Notes: generated by a model from the letters alone, not told the origin. DNA of 62,789 nucleotides from Richelia sinica FACHB-800 (GCF_014698825.1 NZ_JACJTT010000031.1:1-62789); one strand, 5' to 3'; positions 1 through 9,565 are shown, counted from the first letter of the stretch. Numbers and translations: made by a program.

Positions 1-95
1 ACCACACTGATCCCTTCCCGAACTCAGAGGTGAAACGCTGCTGCGGCGACGATAGTTCTCGGGTAGCCGATTGTCACAATAGCTCGATGCCAGGT
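1..95 (+). rRNA. rrf: 5S ribosomal RNA, 3' part
   Basis: The window opens inside a 5S rRNA gene. The conserved core around CCCGAACTCAG..GGTGAAAC is followed by GCGGCGACGATAG, the GGGTAGCC block and the closing CGATGCCAGGT, all in bacterial 5S order. The 5' part (about 25 nt) is cut off by the window edge. A Rho-independent terminator follows directly, as expected at the end of an rRNA operon, so 16S and 23S genes should lie upstream. The exact 3' end could differ by a base or two. Confidence 0.95.
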
Positions 96-108
96 TCTCT
101 CTTCTCCT

Positions 109-149
109 AAGCCTCCTCATTCTTCATGCGGGGGCTTTCGGTTTTTTTC
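109..149 (+). terminator. Rho-independent terminator of the rRNA operon
   Basis: AAGCCTCC (109-116) pairs with GGGGGCTT (130-137), with one G-U wobble, around a 13-nt loop. A T-rich run follows. It sits 13 nt after the 5S rRNA end. Confidence 0.85.
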
Positions 150-170
150 TTCTTTTTTGTGAAGACCCAT

Positions 171-196
171 AAATATTGCTGTTAAATATTGCTGTT
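171..196. repeat. 13-bp tandem duplication
   Basis: AAATATTGCTGTT occurs twice head to tail (171-183 and 184-196) in the AT-rich leader between the 5S terminator and the first protein gene. No function is evident. The rest of 150-366 shows no other structure I recognise. Confidence 0.7.
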
Positions 197-366
197 GAAG
201 TACACATTGGCAGGAATGAAATCAAATCAAATTTTCTCCGAATCATCAAATTAGTTTCATTTTAAAGATTAGATAAGCTATTAATAATTATTTATTAACT
301 TTGTTGTGAGAATTTTAGTTGCAGATTTGTTTTTATGAAAAAATTTGCTTCGGCAATAATGCAACT

Positions 367-3192
367 ATGATTATTAATGGAACTGCCAGTATTGATGAGT
401 TATACGCTCAAAATAATGACCAAATTTTTGGATTGGATGGGGACGATATCCTAGATGCCAGCAATGGTCAAGGGAGTAATTTACTTAATGGTGGTGGTGG
501 CAAGGACAGACTTTTAGGTAACTTAAATGATACCTTAGTAGGTGGACTAGGTAGCGATCGCCTATATGCTTTAGGTGTATTGGGAAATAACTCCCTGAAT
601 GGCAATGAAGATAACGACCAACTGTTTGTAGTTGAGGGTGGTAATAATCAACTCGATGGTGGGTCTGGTAATGATCAGTTAGTGATTTCTGGTGGAAGTG
701 GAAGTAACACCCTGGTTGGTGGACTTGGCAATGATGTACTCAATGTTGCCAATGGTACAGGTAATAACTATCTTGTAGGTGGTGAAAATGATGATATTTT
801 AATTGGTGGAACAGCTAGTGATAGCTTATTTGGTGGAATTGGGGACGACTCGCTGTTTGGTGGTGTTCAAGGTAGTCAGTTAACAGGAGGTGCTGGACTA
901 GATAGGTTTTTTATAGCTAGTGCAGCTATTCCTGATACTCCAGTAGAAGTATTAGACTTTACTAAAACGGAAGATAAAGTTATTGTTGTAGGTATCCCGG
1001 AAGTTAAATCATTTGCTGACCTCATATTAGAGCCAACCGGATCTGATACAACTATTAAAGCTAGTATCAACGGCAATATTAAAACTTTAGGTATTTTAAA
1101 AGGTATTCAAGCTAATAGTCTCACTCCTGATGACTTCAACTTTTTAGCTTCTGTTTTCTTGATTGTTCCTGCGTCAGCAAATGAAGGCAACGCTGTCACT
1201 TTCACCATAACTCGCACGGGAGATGCTCTAACTCAACAAAGTGTAACTGTCTCTACTTCCATAGTTGGTAGTGATACAGCTAGCGATAGCGATTTTGTTG
1301 CTAAAACTGAGACTATAGTTTTCAATTCTGGTGAAACTGCTAAAACCTTTACAGTTCAAACAAATCAAGACGCACTGTTTGAAGAAAACGAAACTTTTAG
1401 CGTTACTTTAACTAATCCTACAAATGGTGGGTTGATTAGTGCTACCAATGGTACAGCCCAAGGTACCATTAATAATGATGATGCTGCACCAATATTTGCG
1501 ATCGCATCAGCTTCAGGAACAGAAGGAAATAGCATCACCTTCACTATCACCCGGACTGGAAACGCTCAAACATCCCAAAGTGTCACTGTTTCTACTGCTA
1601 TCTCTACAGGTGACACTGCTAGCGAGAGTGACTTTGCTGCAAAAACTCAAACGCTGACTTTTGCACAGAACGAAACCAGTAAAACCTTCACGGTAGAAAC
1701 TAATCAAGATTCTCAAGCTGAGGAGAATGAAACCTTCAGCGTCAACTTAACCAACCCTACCAATGGTGCAACTATCAGCACTAGCAATGGAACGGCCAAA
1801 GGTAGGATTAATGATGATGATACCACTACCACCAGTTCTGTTTTTGCGATCGCATCAGCTTCAGGAACAGAAGGAAATAGCATCAATTTCACTATCACCC
1901 GGACTGGAAATACTCAAACATCCCAAAGTGTCACCGTATCAATTCCAGAGGCATCTGTAGTCCTTTCTAATGACTTTGTTCCTAAAACTCAAACCCTCAC
2001 CTTTCAAGCTGGAGATACTAGTCAAACCTTTAGCATTCAAACCATTCAAGATAACTTAATTGAACCAGATGAAACTTTCAATGTTGCTTTAAGCAACCCC
2101 ACCAATGGTGCAACTATCAGTCCTACTAGTGGTACAGCACAGGGGACAATCATTGATAATGATAGCGCGATGTCCAGAAGAGAAGGTAGGGATGTATTTA
2201 CCATCAAAGGTAATGCAGCCAAAGTCAGACTGAAAGCCATTCTCAAAAGACATAGTTCTAGTCTAGTCAATGAAATTGGAGTTTTTAAAGTTGATGATGA
2301 GAATGGTTCAATTAATGGAATTGTTCCAGATGGTGTAGGGTATACTCAAGCTGCATTGGCAAGAGCTAGGGTAATTTTCTCGACTATAGCTAATATTCCT
2401 AATGGATTTAGTACCCAGGACTTAACGAGCTTACGGGAATTTGAGTCTGGTGATAACCTCAGATTTTATATCATCAGAAACAGTACAACAGATGCTGTAT
2501 TAGCAGGAATTACGCCATCTACAGAAGTTCTATTTTCTAATTCATTAACCCAAAAAATTACAAATTTAAATAATGGTGAGTTTTCGCTCGCGTGGGAAGA
2601 TGGTTTTGGTACTAGTATTAGTGATTTTCAAGATTTAGTAGTTAATATTCAATCCACCAATGAATCATTGCCATTGGGAACTAATTTACATGGTCAAAAC
2701 CAAGGTGAAGTAATCGATTTACGAGATATTAACCAAGCAGTCACAGCAGACTTTATCTTGAATCGTGAAGCAACTTTCAATAATTTTATTGGATTTTATC
2801 AAGTAGTTGATGATAATGGCGGAATTGATACTGACGGAGACCAATTAGCAGACATTTTACCTGGACAAACTGGTTATGCTCAAGCTGCTGTAAGGGGGCG
2901 TGTAGAAGGTATAGATTTAACAGTAAACAACCAAGCCACTTCTACATTTACAAACAAGCAGTTGATAGGAGGAGCAATTTTTGCACCTTTTATCATTAGT
3001 AATGGTACTGTTGACCAATTTTTAAATAATCAAGTTGACCAAGTGTATTTTGCTTACTTAGGAGCTAACCCTGATCAAACCGATCATATTAGATTGTTAG
3101 GAAATAACATCTTTGGTTTTGAAGATTTACCCGATGGTGGTGATCAAGATTTCAATGATGTTATTGTTAGGGTTAATTTGAGTATTGAGTAA
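367..3192 (+). CDS. Secreted-type RTX / Calx-beta / DUF4114 calcium-binding protein
   Basis: Large modular acidic protein of about 941 aa. Residues ~30-190 carry hemolysin-type calcium-binding nonapeptides of the GGxGxDxL type (GGLGNDVLN, GGIGDDSLFGG). Residues ~265-590 hold three tandem Calx-beta domains, each with a TFTITRTG-like strand and a closing GTAQGTI-DD turn. The C-terminal ~330 residues contain two DUF4114-like halves, ending in an LPDGGDQDFNDVIV motif. RTX proteins usually leave the cell through a type I system and fold on binding Ca2+; no signal peptide is visible, which fits that route. The frame opens further upstream with a TTG at 319, but the ATG at 367 fits the repeat-domain boundary better. 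The second and third Calx-beta domains are near identical in DNA (about 1497-1550 versus 1846-1899), showing recent internal duplication. Role in adhesion or the cell surface is inference. Confidence 0.85.
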   Translation: MIINGTASIDELYAQNNDQIFGLDGDDILDASNGQGSNLLNGGGGKDRLLGNLNDTLVGGLGSDRLYALGVLGNNSLNGNEDNDQLFVVEGGNNQLDGGSGNDQLVISGGSGSNTLVGGLGNDVLNVANGTGNNYLVGGENDDILIGGTASDSLFGGIGDDSLFGGVQGSQLTGGAGLDRFFIASAAIPDTPVEVLDFTKTEDKVIVVGIPEVKSFADLILEPTGSDTTIKASINGNIKTLGILKGIQANSLTPDDFNFLASVFLIVPASANEGNAVTFTITRTGDALTQQSVTVSTSIVGSDTASDSDFVAKTETIVFNSGETAKTFTVQTNQDALFEENETFSVTLTNPTNGGLISATNGTAQGTINNDDAAPIFAIASASGTEGNSITFTITRTGNAQTSQSVTVSTAISTGDTASESDFAAKTQTLTFAQNETSKTFTVETNQDSQAEENETFSVNLTNPTNGATISTSNGTAKGRINDDDTTTTSSVFAIASASGTEGNSINFTITRTGNTQTSQSVTVSIPEASVVLSNDFVPKTQTLTFQAGDTSQTFSIQTIQDNLIEPDETFNVALSNPTNGATISPTSGTAQGTIIDNDSAMSRREGRDVFTIKGNAAKVRLKAILKRHSSSLVNEIGVFKVDDENGSINGIVPDGVGYTQAALARARVIFSTIANIPNGFSTQDLTSLREFESGDNLRFYIIRNSTTDAVLAGITPSTEVLFSNSLTQKITNLNNGEFSLAWEDGFGTSISDFQDLVVNIQSTNESLPLGTNLHGQNQGEVIDLRDINQAVTADFILNREATFNNFIGFYQVVDDNGGIDTDGDQLADILPGQTGYAQAAVRGRVEGIDLTVNNQATSTFTNKQLIGGAIFAPFIISNGTVDQFLNNQVDQVYFAYLGANPDQTDHIRLLGNNIFGFEDLPDGGDQDFNDVIVRVNLSIE

Positions 3193-3204
3193 AAAAATAA
3201 CTAA

Positions 3205-4200
3205 TTAGCGAGATTTTTTAAGTGAAAATTTCAAATAGGTTCCACCTAGCCCTTCAACAATACTGCGAGTATTAGCATCCATCATTTTTTGATAGGTTTC
3301 GCCATCACTACCAGGTTCACCTAGCCCCTCTAAATAAAGTTTTCTAGCGAAAATTCTCACTTTTGCTTCCTGTGCCACAGGTTCAACTAACTGAGAACTA
3401 GTAGTAGTATCGACAAAAATTGTTTTCACCCTCATTTTGCGAATATCTTGAGCTAGATTTTCTATTTTTCTATTGGTCAATTTCTTGGTATTTTTGATAC
3501 CTTTTAAATTTTTCACATAAGGTAGTTCATAGGCTTGAGCATAATAAATCATGGCTTCATGAGTAGTCATTAATTTACGCTTTTTTACAGGAATACTAGC
3601 AATTCTCGACTTAATCCAGTTATTCATTTGGGTGAATTCGTTTGTCAGTTTGGCAGTATTCTTATCATAAATACCAGATTTATCTGGTATTGCTTTACTC
3701 AAGCTTTCATTAATAATTTCTAGCATTTTTATGGCATTATTTGTGCTATGCCAAATATGCGGTTCTGTGATTTTTTTACCATTTTGCACAAATTTGAGAG
3801 GTTGAGCTACAGCTTTTTGACCTACTGCGATTTGCCGTGCTGGAGAAGCTTTAATAATTTTCATTAGCTGTGGTTCAAAATTATAGCCATGATAAAGAAT
3901 CAAATTAGCTCTCTCAATTTTTTGGCGGTCGGCTGATGTGGGTTGGTAAATAGTGGGATTACTACCAGGAGGAATTAAACAAGCAAGATTAATAGTTTGT
4001 TGGGCAATTTGTTTTGTTAAGTCACAAATAACGCTATTAGTAGCTACCACTAAAGGCAGATTATTATCTAATATATTAGTCGGGGATGTTTGATTATAGG
4101 ATGTATTAAATCCCTTTCTATTACAGGCAACAAATCCGATTGCAAAAACAATCAAGGCTGTATTTAATACTATATAAGTTATTGTTTGTTGTTGTCTCAT
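3205..4200 (-). CDS. Cluster A-I (ZnuA/MntC-like) metal-binding lipoprotein, orphan
   Basis: Substrate-binding protein of the zinc/manganese ABC transporter type, 331 aa. An N-terminal membrane segment ends in a lipobox-like FVAC with Cys26, so it should be a lipoprotein. Family ligand positions can be followed: H148 in EPHIW, H214 in TTHEAMIYYA, and the acidic site near D264. The first ligand, normally the His of a DPH motif, reads N81-P82-T83, so one canonical metal ligand is missing. The His-rich loop between the first two ligands is also absent. No ABC ATPase or permease lies nearby. The stop is 12 bp from that of the convergent RTX gene. It may bind metal differently, pass it to a distant transporter, or have another ligand. 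Confidence 0.85.
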   Translation of the reverse strand: MRQQQTITYIVLNTALIVFAIGFVACNRKGFNTSYNQTSPTNILDNNLPLVVATNSVICDLTKQIAQQTINLACLIPPGSNPTIYQPTSADRQKIERANLILYHGYNFEPQLMKIIKASPARQIAVGQKAVAQPLKFVQNGKKITEPHIWHSTNNAIKMLEIINESLSKAIPDKSGIYDKNTAKLTNEFTQMNNWIKSRIASIPVKKRKLMTTHEAMIYYAQAYELPYVKNLKGIKNTKKLTNRKIENLAQDIRKMRVKTIFVDTTTSSQLVEPVAQEAKVRIFARKLYLEGLGEPGSDGETYQKMMDANTRSIVEGLGGTYLKFSLKKSR

Positions 4201-4269
4201 CGTAACTAAACTATATTAATAAAGGCACAGCTATGCCGTGCCTATAAAATAAGTGAAAATTTTCATTTA

Positions 4270-4527
4270 TCAATATCTAGGTGTAGGCAGTTTGCCTTGC
4301 AACATCTCCAATTTAGTTTGAGTACAGGTAGCACAACTACAATTGAGTTGGTCAAGAATTGGATTGGTGGCATGAGTTAAAGTTGGTGCGAGCAATTGCA
4401 GAGTGGGTTGTGCAGATGGAACTATTGATATAGACTGGCTACTTGCTGCATGGACAGGATTGGCTAACAGTAGCACAGAAGCTAGAAAAGCAGGACAGGT
4501 AAGCAGAATCAGTTTAGCTATGTTCAT
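4270..4527 (-). CDS. Small secreted cysteine-motif protein, unknown function
   Basis: A protein of 85 aa from the ATG at 4527 (a GTG at 4536 would add three residues). It has a clear signal peptide: a hydrophobic run followed by ANPVHA-A, a good signal peptidase I site. The mature part is about 55 residues and contains a compact C-S-C-A-T-C cluster near the end, which could form disulfides or bind metal. It lies upstream of the metal-binding lipoprotein gene on the same strand with a 70-bp gap, so the two may be co-transcribed; a link to metal handling is only a guess. I do not recognise the family. Confidence 0.6.
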   Translation of the reverse strand: MNIAKLILLTCPAFLASVLLLANPVHAASSQSISIVPSAQPTLQLLAPTLTHATNPILDQLNCSCATCTQTKLEMLQGKLPTPRY

Positions 4528-4570
4528 ATTTCTCACATAGAGGCTGCTGCTGATACAGCATAGCCAATTA

Positions 4571-4591
4571 TTAGTCGTTAGTCATTAGTCA
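4571..4591. repeat. Heptanucleotide STRR-like repeat (TTAGTCA)
   Basis: Three tandem 7-mers, TTAGTCG-TTAGTCA-TTAGTCA, lie just past the stop of the WD40 gene. The same heptamer family recurs at 13949-13976. Short tandemly repeated heptamers are a known feature of heterocystous cyanobacterial intergenic DNA. Confidence 0.7.
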
Positions 4592-4592
4592 G

Positions 4593-5624
4593 TTATTGTG
4601 ACCACATAAGTAATTCACCTTGTTCCCCTCCTGCGGCTAGAAATTGACCTTGGGGATGCCAAGCTAAACTGGAGAAGCCAGCAAGTGCACCTGTGAGAAT
4701 TTGTTTTACCTGTTGGTTTTCATCCCAAAGACACAGCCAACCGTCAGCAGCAGCGGAAGCGAGAAAAAAGCTGTTGGGTGCAAAGGCGATCGCATTAATT
4801 ATATCCACATGATTTGTTAACACTTTGGCTTCCCAACCTACAGACTCATCTGCTGATTTTTCCCACACTACCACCCCTTCTACGCTAGAAGAAGCCAACA
4901 AAGGAGCACCCACGGAGGTTTTAGCTTCTGACCAGGCTAAATGGCGAATTTTCCCCGGAAAGCCACGCATTACCCAAGGGTCAGGGTTTTCCCATTCCAA
5001 GACAGTTACACTGCGATCCATATTGCCAGAAGCCAAATATTGACCATCAGGCGACCAGGCCATGGCTATACTGACGGTAGACATAGATAGCACATAGGGT
5101 TCTTCATCCCAATTTTGGCTGTTCCAAATTTTGACACCTTTATAACCGCTAATGGCTAAATATTGACCATCTTTCCGCCAATCGATACCTAAAATTGATG
5201 AATTTTCAAAATTGAGGGTGACAACAATATCTTCCCTATCAGCATCCCATACTTGAACATAGCGACCTAAACTGAAAGCCAAGTGATTACTGGTATAACT
5301 CCAAGCTAATTTATCTACCCAAGCTGGTGCATTTTCTAAAGTAGTAATTAATTGATTTTCTCGCCAGATTTTTACTTTTCCATCTTGTCCACCCACTGCT
5401 AAATATTTACCATCGGGTGAAAAAGCAATGCAGTCTAATGATTTCCCAGTTTCACTTTGGAGGTTGATTAATTCACCATTTGACCACAGTTTGACTTCTC
5501 CAGCCCCAGAAGTAGCAGCAAGAATATTACCATCACCAGACCAAGCTAAGGCTGTAACATAATCTGCTAACTTCCCTGAATAGAATTGTTGAAATTCTGG
5601 AGATTTGCTACTGATGAAATTCAT
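4593..5624 (-). CDS. WD40 repeat protein
   Basis: A 343-aa protein made almost entirely of about seven WD40 blades. Recurrent SPDGxYLA, IAFSPDG, VKIW and LASxxxDG strands repeat roughly every 40-45 residues. The length suits a single seven-bladed propeller with no extra catalytic domain and no signal peptide, so it is probably a cytoplasmic protein-interaction scaffold. Nothing in the neighbourhood points to a partner. Stand-alone WD40 proteins are abundant in filamentous cyanobacteria and mostly uncharacterised. The intergenic DNA upstream (5625-5859) shows no recognisable site. Confidence 0.9.
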   Translation of the reverse strand: MNFISSKSPEFQQFYSGKLADYVTALAWSGDGNILAATSGAGEVKLWSNGELINLQSETGKSLDCIAFSPDGKYLAVGGQDGKVKIWRENQLITTLENAPAWVDKLAWSYTSNHLAFSLGRYVQVWDADREDIVVTLNFENSSILGIDWRKDGQYLAISGYKGVKIWNSQNWDEEPYVLSMSTVSIAMAWSPDGQYLASGNMDRSVTVLEWENPDPWVMRGFPGKIRHLAWSEAKTSVGAPLLASSSVEGVVVWEKSADESVGWEAKVLTNHVDIINAIAFAPNSFFLASAAADGWLCLWDENQQVKQILTGALAGFSSLAWHPQGQFLAAGGEQGELLMWSQ

Positions 5625-5859
5625 GTGTGTATTCTCAAAGTGAATTTTTATCTGCCGATGACGTAGATATCATAACCTCAGCCGTCACAACTGATAAATG
5701 CCAGTTTGTATATGCTTGATTTTGATTATTTATGAGGATTGACCAAGCACCTCTACAGGGGAAGTTTCTTCACTCTTTAGTCAATCTATGAAGGGTGTGG
5801 AAATTTGATCACACCCATTCATCGATTATGAATAAATTTAGACTCAGGAAAAGGCTATG

Positions 5860-6069
5860 TTAAATTTGCTCCTTGGTCTTAATGATAGCGGCTAAAGCTT
5901 TTTGGATTTCACTTTGAGCTTTTTCTAGGGACTCCTTGACAGTTGCGTCAATGGCAGGCTCGGCAGTTTCCGCTGAAGCCATACAGGTAATAGCTACATC
6001 AATAGCTTCCTTAGCAAGGTGGGACTTTTCCCAAGTTTGGGCATAATACCACGTAGGGTCGGGAATCAT
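5860..6069 (-). CDS. Small conserved-looking hypothetical protein
   Basis: A 69-aa Ala/Glu/Lys-rich protein, mostly helical by composition, beginning MIPDPTWYYAQ. A strong Shine-Dalgarno AGGAGG sits about 9 nt before the ATG on the minus strand, which supports real translation. It lies alone between the WD40 gene and plsX, divergent from plsX; the 6070-6367 interval must hold promoters for both, though I cannot assign -35/-10 elements. I do not recognise the family and propose no function. Confidence 0.65.
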   Translation of the reverse strand: MIPDPTWYYAQTWEKSHLAKEAIDVAITCMASAETAEPAIDATVKESLEKAQSEIQKALAAIIKTKEQI

Positions 6070-6367
6070 TTTTGTTATCCTCCTGTGATTGACAGTTTAG
6101 GTTTCCCATATCTGGAATTAGGTAATGGAGTTGTAGCTAGATTTTTGATCAATGTATTGTTGTAATACCTGTAACACAGATGAATGACGATTGTACCGCT
6201 TTGTACTGACAGAAAAGTTAAATCCATTAGTACCAACAGAAGATGCACACAACTTTAACCTCTAATGAATGTAAAGCAATACACTACTTAACTCCTAATC
6301 CGTAAAGTTAATCTTTTTTAGTATTGCAATCTGATAAAATTTGTAAGGTTTCTATAAGCTCTGAGCA

Positions 6368-7393
6368 ATGGGATCGACTGGTGTACGGATCGCAATAGAC
6401 GCTATGGGAGGGGATCACGCACCCGGTGAAATCGTCGCTGGCGCACTGCGAGCAAAAGAGGAATTGGGTGTGAACATTTTGTTGGTGGGCGATCCCCAAC
6501 AAATTAAAGCTGTGATGCCGCCAAAAATCAACATGGATCGGCTGGAAATCGTGCCAGCCGAAGAAGCGATCGCCATGGATGAAGAGCCTTTAAACGCAGT
6601 CCGCAAAAAGCGTAAGGCCTCCATCAATGTCGCGATGGATTTAGTCAAAAAACAGCAGGCTGATGCAGTATTTTCAGCGGGTCACTCAGGAGCAGCAATG
6701 GCATCAGCTTTGTTGCGCTTGGGACGACTACCGGGAATTGATCGTCCAGCTATAGGTACTGTATTTCCCACCATTGTCGCCGGTAAACCAGTATTAATCC
6801 TGGATGTAGGCGCAAATGTAGACTGCCGTCCTAAATTTTTAGAGCAGTTTGCAGTGATGGGTTCAATTTACAGTCAGTATGTTTTGGGAATGCCTGAACC
6901 CAAAATTGGGTTGTTGAATATTGGCGAAGAAGATACTAAAGGTAATGACTTAGCCTTAAAGACCTACGAACTACTCCAAAAAAATCAGCAAATTAATTTT
7001 ATTGGTAACGCTGAAGGGCGGGACGTGCTATCCGGCGACTTTGATGTCATTGTCTGTGATGGCTTCGTTGGGAATGTGCTATTAAAATTTGCCGAGTCTC
7101 TTGGTGGAGTAATTCTACAAATCTTGCGAGAGGAGTTACCTCAAGGGTTACATGGCCAAATTGGCACAGCGATTTTAAAACCCAACCTGAAGCGCATTAA
7201 ACAGCGGATGGATCATGCTGAACATGGTGGTGCTTTACTATTAGGCGTAGACGGCATTTGCTTCATTGGTCATGGTAGTTCTCAAGCACCCTCAATTTTT
7301 AGTGCTATTCGTATGGCCAAAGAAGCTGTAGACAATCAGGTATTGACAAGACTTCAGTCCCAATATCAAATCCTACAAAACGAAGCCGATTAG
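6368..7393 (+). CDS. plsX: Phosphate acyltransferase PlsX
   Basis: PlsX makes acyl-phosphate from acyl-ACP, the first step of the PlsX/PlsY route to phosphatidic acid. The protein has 341 aa, the usual length, and starts with the family hallmark IAIDAMGGDHAPGE. Other family blocks include SAGHSGAAMA, ILDVGANVDC, GLLNIGEEDTKGN and, near the end, HGGALLLGVDG. It heads a plsX-fabH-fabD cluster on the plus strand, an arrangement common in bacteria that couples phospholipid and fatty-acid synthesis. The ATG is the first in-frame start and leaves the N-terminal motif at the right distance. Confidence 0.97.
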   Translation: MGSTGVRIAIDAMGGDHAPGEIVAGALRAKEELGVNILLVGDPQQIKAVMPPKINMDRLEIVPAEEAIAMDEEPLNAVRKKRKASINVAMDLVKKQQADAVFSAGHSGAAMASALLRLGRLPGIDRPAIGTVFPTIVAGKPVLILDVGANVDCRPKFLEQFAVMGSIYSQYVLGMPEPKIGLLNIGEEDTKGNDLALKTYELLQKNQQINFIGNAEGRDVLSGDFDVIVCDGFVGNVLLKFAESLGGVILQILREELPQGLHGQIGTAILKPNLKRIKQRMDHAEHGGALLLGVDGICFIGHGSSQAPSIFSAIRMAKEAVDNQVLTRLQSQYQILQNEAD

Positions 7394-7504
7394 GATTGAG
7401 CCATCGGCTTAATGTCATTAGTCAAGGAAAAATTCGGGAGTTCAAGAGTTGTAGGAGTATCAAATCCTCGCCTTAATTCAACTACTTAATTCTTGGAAAT
7501 ATTC

Positions 7505-7536
7505 TGAACTCCTGAACTCCTGAACTACTGAACTCC
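7505..7536. repeat. 8-bp tandem repeat TGAACTCC
   Basis: Four head-to-tail copies of TGAACTCC (the third reads TGAACTAC) lie between plsX and fabH. This is an intergenic short tandem repeat of the kind common in these genomes; it may expand or contract. Confidence 0.75.
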
Positions 7537-7586
7537 TGCTGAAAATTGACAACTGACAAAAACGCTGATAGCTGGGGAGATTAGGA

Positions 7587-8579
7587 GTGCAAAATATAGG
7601 CATAGCAATTACTGGAAGTGGTTCAGCATTACCAACAACTTCCTTACATAACCAGGAATTAACTCATCTAGTAGAAACATCAGATGAGTGGATTACTACA
7701 AGAACTGGGATTCAACAAAGGCGAATTGCCTCATCACAAGATTCATTATGTAAATTAGCAACGGCGGCCAGTCAACAAGCCATTGCTGCGGCTGGAATTA
7801 CGGCAGCTGACATTGATTTAATTTTGTTAGCCACTTCCACCCCTGATGATTTATTTGGCACTGCCTGTAAAGTACAAGGCGAACTAGGTGCGATTAAAGC
7901 TGTGGCCTTTGACTTAACAGCTGCCTGTTCTGGCTTTGTCTTTGGACTAGTCACAGCAGCCCAATACATCAGAACTGGCGTATACCAAAATGTACTGTTG
8001 ATAGGGGCAGATATCCTCTCTCGATGGGTGGATTGGCAAGACAGACGCACTTGTGTACTGTTTGGCGATGGGGCTGGGGCAGTGGTGTTGCAGGCCAATC
8101 AGAGCGATCGCTTACTTGGTTTTACCCTCAAAAGTGATGGCACGCAAAATCATTATCTCAATCTCTCCTACAATGGAGCCGCACAACAGTTAACGCCAGA
8201 AATTAGTGTCACCCAAGGAACTTATCAACCCATCACCATGAACGGCAAAGAAGTTTACCGCTTTGCTGTCCAGAAAGTTCCAGAAGTCATAGACAAAACC
8301 TTATTTGCAGCTAATCTCACCGTTGACCAAATAGATTGGCTAGTATTACACCAAGCAAATCAGCGTATTCTCAACGCCGTCGCTGAACGCTTAAATATTC
8401 CTGCACACAAAGTTATCAGTAATGTCGCTAATTACGGTAACACCTCTGCTGCCTCTATTCCCATCGCTTTAGATGAAGCAGTGCAGCAAGGCAAAATCAA
8501 GCCCAATGACATCATTGCCGCTTCTGGTTTTGGTGCTGGACTCACCTGGGGGGCAGCCATTTTTCAATGGGGCAGATAG
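7587..8579 (+). CDS. fabH: Beta-ketoacyl-ACP synthase III (FabH)
   Basis: FabH condenses acetyl-CoA with malonyl-ACP to start fatty-acid synthesis. The protein has 330 aa. The catalytic triad is intact: C114 in TAACSGF, H255 in LHQANQR and N285 in NYGNTSA. Other family blocks include WITTRTGIQQRR and GDGAGAVVL. The start is a GTG at 7587, preceded by GGGGAG and TTAGGAG purine runs; a start here gives the standard N-terminus IGIAITGSG. It sits 193 bp downstream of plsX and 83 bp before fabD. Confidence 0.97.
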   Translation: MQNIGIAITGSGSALPTTSLHNQELTHLVETSDEWITTRTGIQQRRIASSQDSLCKLATAASQQAIAAAGITAADIDLILLATSTPDDLFGTACKVQGELGAIKAVAFDLTAACSGFVFGLVTAAQYIRTGVYQNVLLIGADILSRWVDWQDRRTCVLFGDGAGAVVLQANQSDRLLGFTLKSDGTQNHYLNLSYNGAAQQLTPEISVTQGTYQPITMNGKEVYRFAVQKVPEVIDKTLFAANLTVDQIDWLVLHQANQRILNAVAERLNIPAHKVISNVANYGNTSAASIPIALDEAVQQGKIKPNDIIAASGFGAGLTWGAAIFQWGR

Positions 8580-8662
8580 TAACCAGGTGACAGGTGATAG
8601 GGTCTTGCCCAATCACTTATTACCCACTACCAATGATCAACTATTCATTAAGAAATTACCAA

Positions 8663-9565
8663 ATGACTAAAACTGCATGGGTCTTTCCGGGACAAGGTTC
8701 ACAAGTATTGGGCATGGGTATGGATTTATTAGAAATTCCCTCAGCCCAAGAAAAGTTTGCTCAAGCAGAGGCTATTTTAGGCTGGTCTGTAATTGATGTC
8801 TGCCAAAGTGATGAAGCTAAACTGTCTCGCACACTTTACACCCAACCTTGTTTATATGTAATCGAAAGTATTCTCGCTGATTTATTGCGGGAGAGAGGAC
8901 AAAAGCCTGATGTAGTTGCTGGGCACAGTTTAGGCGAATATATTGCCCTCTATGTTGCTGAAGTTTTTGACTGGTCTACCGGACTCAAACTAGTCAAACA
9001 GAGAGCAGAAATTATGGATAGTGCTGCGGGTGGAATGATGGCAGCCCTGCTCAACTTTGACAGCGAACAGCTAGAACAAGTAATTGCCCAAACCCCTGAT
9101 GTAGTTTTGGCCAATGATAACAGTCCCGCCCAAGTGGTGATTTCTGGAACTCCTGACGCAGTACATGCTGTGTTGTCCCAAGTCAAGGCTAAACGTGCTG
9201 TACCCTTAAAAGTTTCTGGAGCATTTCACTCACCTTTAATGGCTGAAGCGGCACAGTCCTTTCAAGCTATTCTGGAAGCCACTGTTTTCCAATCAGCAGT
9301 TGTGCCTGTGGCATCTAATGTTGACCCAGTTCCAGCTACTGATGCAGAAACTCTCAAACAACGTTTAATTCAACAAATGACTGGTTCAGTACGTTGGCGA
9401 GAAATTGCCTTGCAATTACCCAATAGTGGTGTAGAAAGAGTTGTGGAAATCGGCCCTGGCAATGTTCTCACTGGTTTAATTAAGCGCACAACTTCTGGCT
9501 TAACATTGGAAAATATTCGGAATGTAGCAGAATTGCCAGTGGAACGAGAATTAGTCCGCAGTTAA
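8663..9565 (+). CDS. fabD: Malonyl-CoA:ACP transacylase (FabD)
   Basis: FabD loads malonyl groups onto acyl carrier protein. From the ATG at 8663 the protein has 300 aa and begins MTKTAWVFPGQGSQ, the family N-terminus; in-frame ATGs at 8594 and 8633 would add a non-conserved tail. The nucleophile S89 lies in GHSLGEY, R114 in KQRAEIM contacts the malonyl carboxylate in known structures, and H189 in GAFHSPLM completes the dyad. It is the last gene of the plsX-fabH-fabD cluster. Confidence 0.96.
   Translation: MTKTAWVFPGQGSQVLGMGMDLLEIPSAQEKFAQAEAILGWSVIDVCQSDEAKLSRTLYTQPCLYVIESILADLLRERGQKPDVVAGHSLGEYIALYVAEVFDWSTGLKLVKQRAEIMDSAAGGMMAALLNFDSEQLEQVIAQTPDVVLANDNSPAQVVISGTPDAVHAVLSQVKAKRAVPLKVSGAFHSPLMAEAAQSFQAILEATVFQSAVVPVASNVDPVPATDAETLKQRLIQQMTGSVRWREIALQLPNSGVERVVEIGPGNVLTGLIKRTTSGLTLENIRNVAELPVERELVRS

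Noticed and set aside
8580-8620. Further copy of the TATAGCA/CACCTGT repeat after fabH
   Set aside because: Only CAGGTGACAGGTGATAG matches; the diagnostic GGACATTAACTAA block and the inverted ends are missing.
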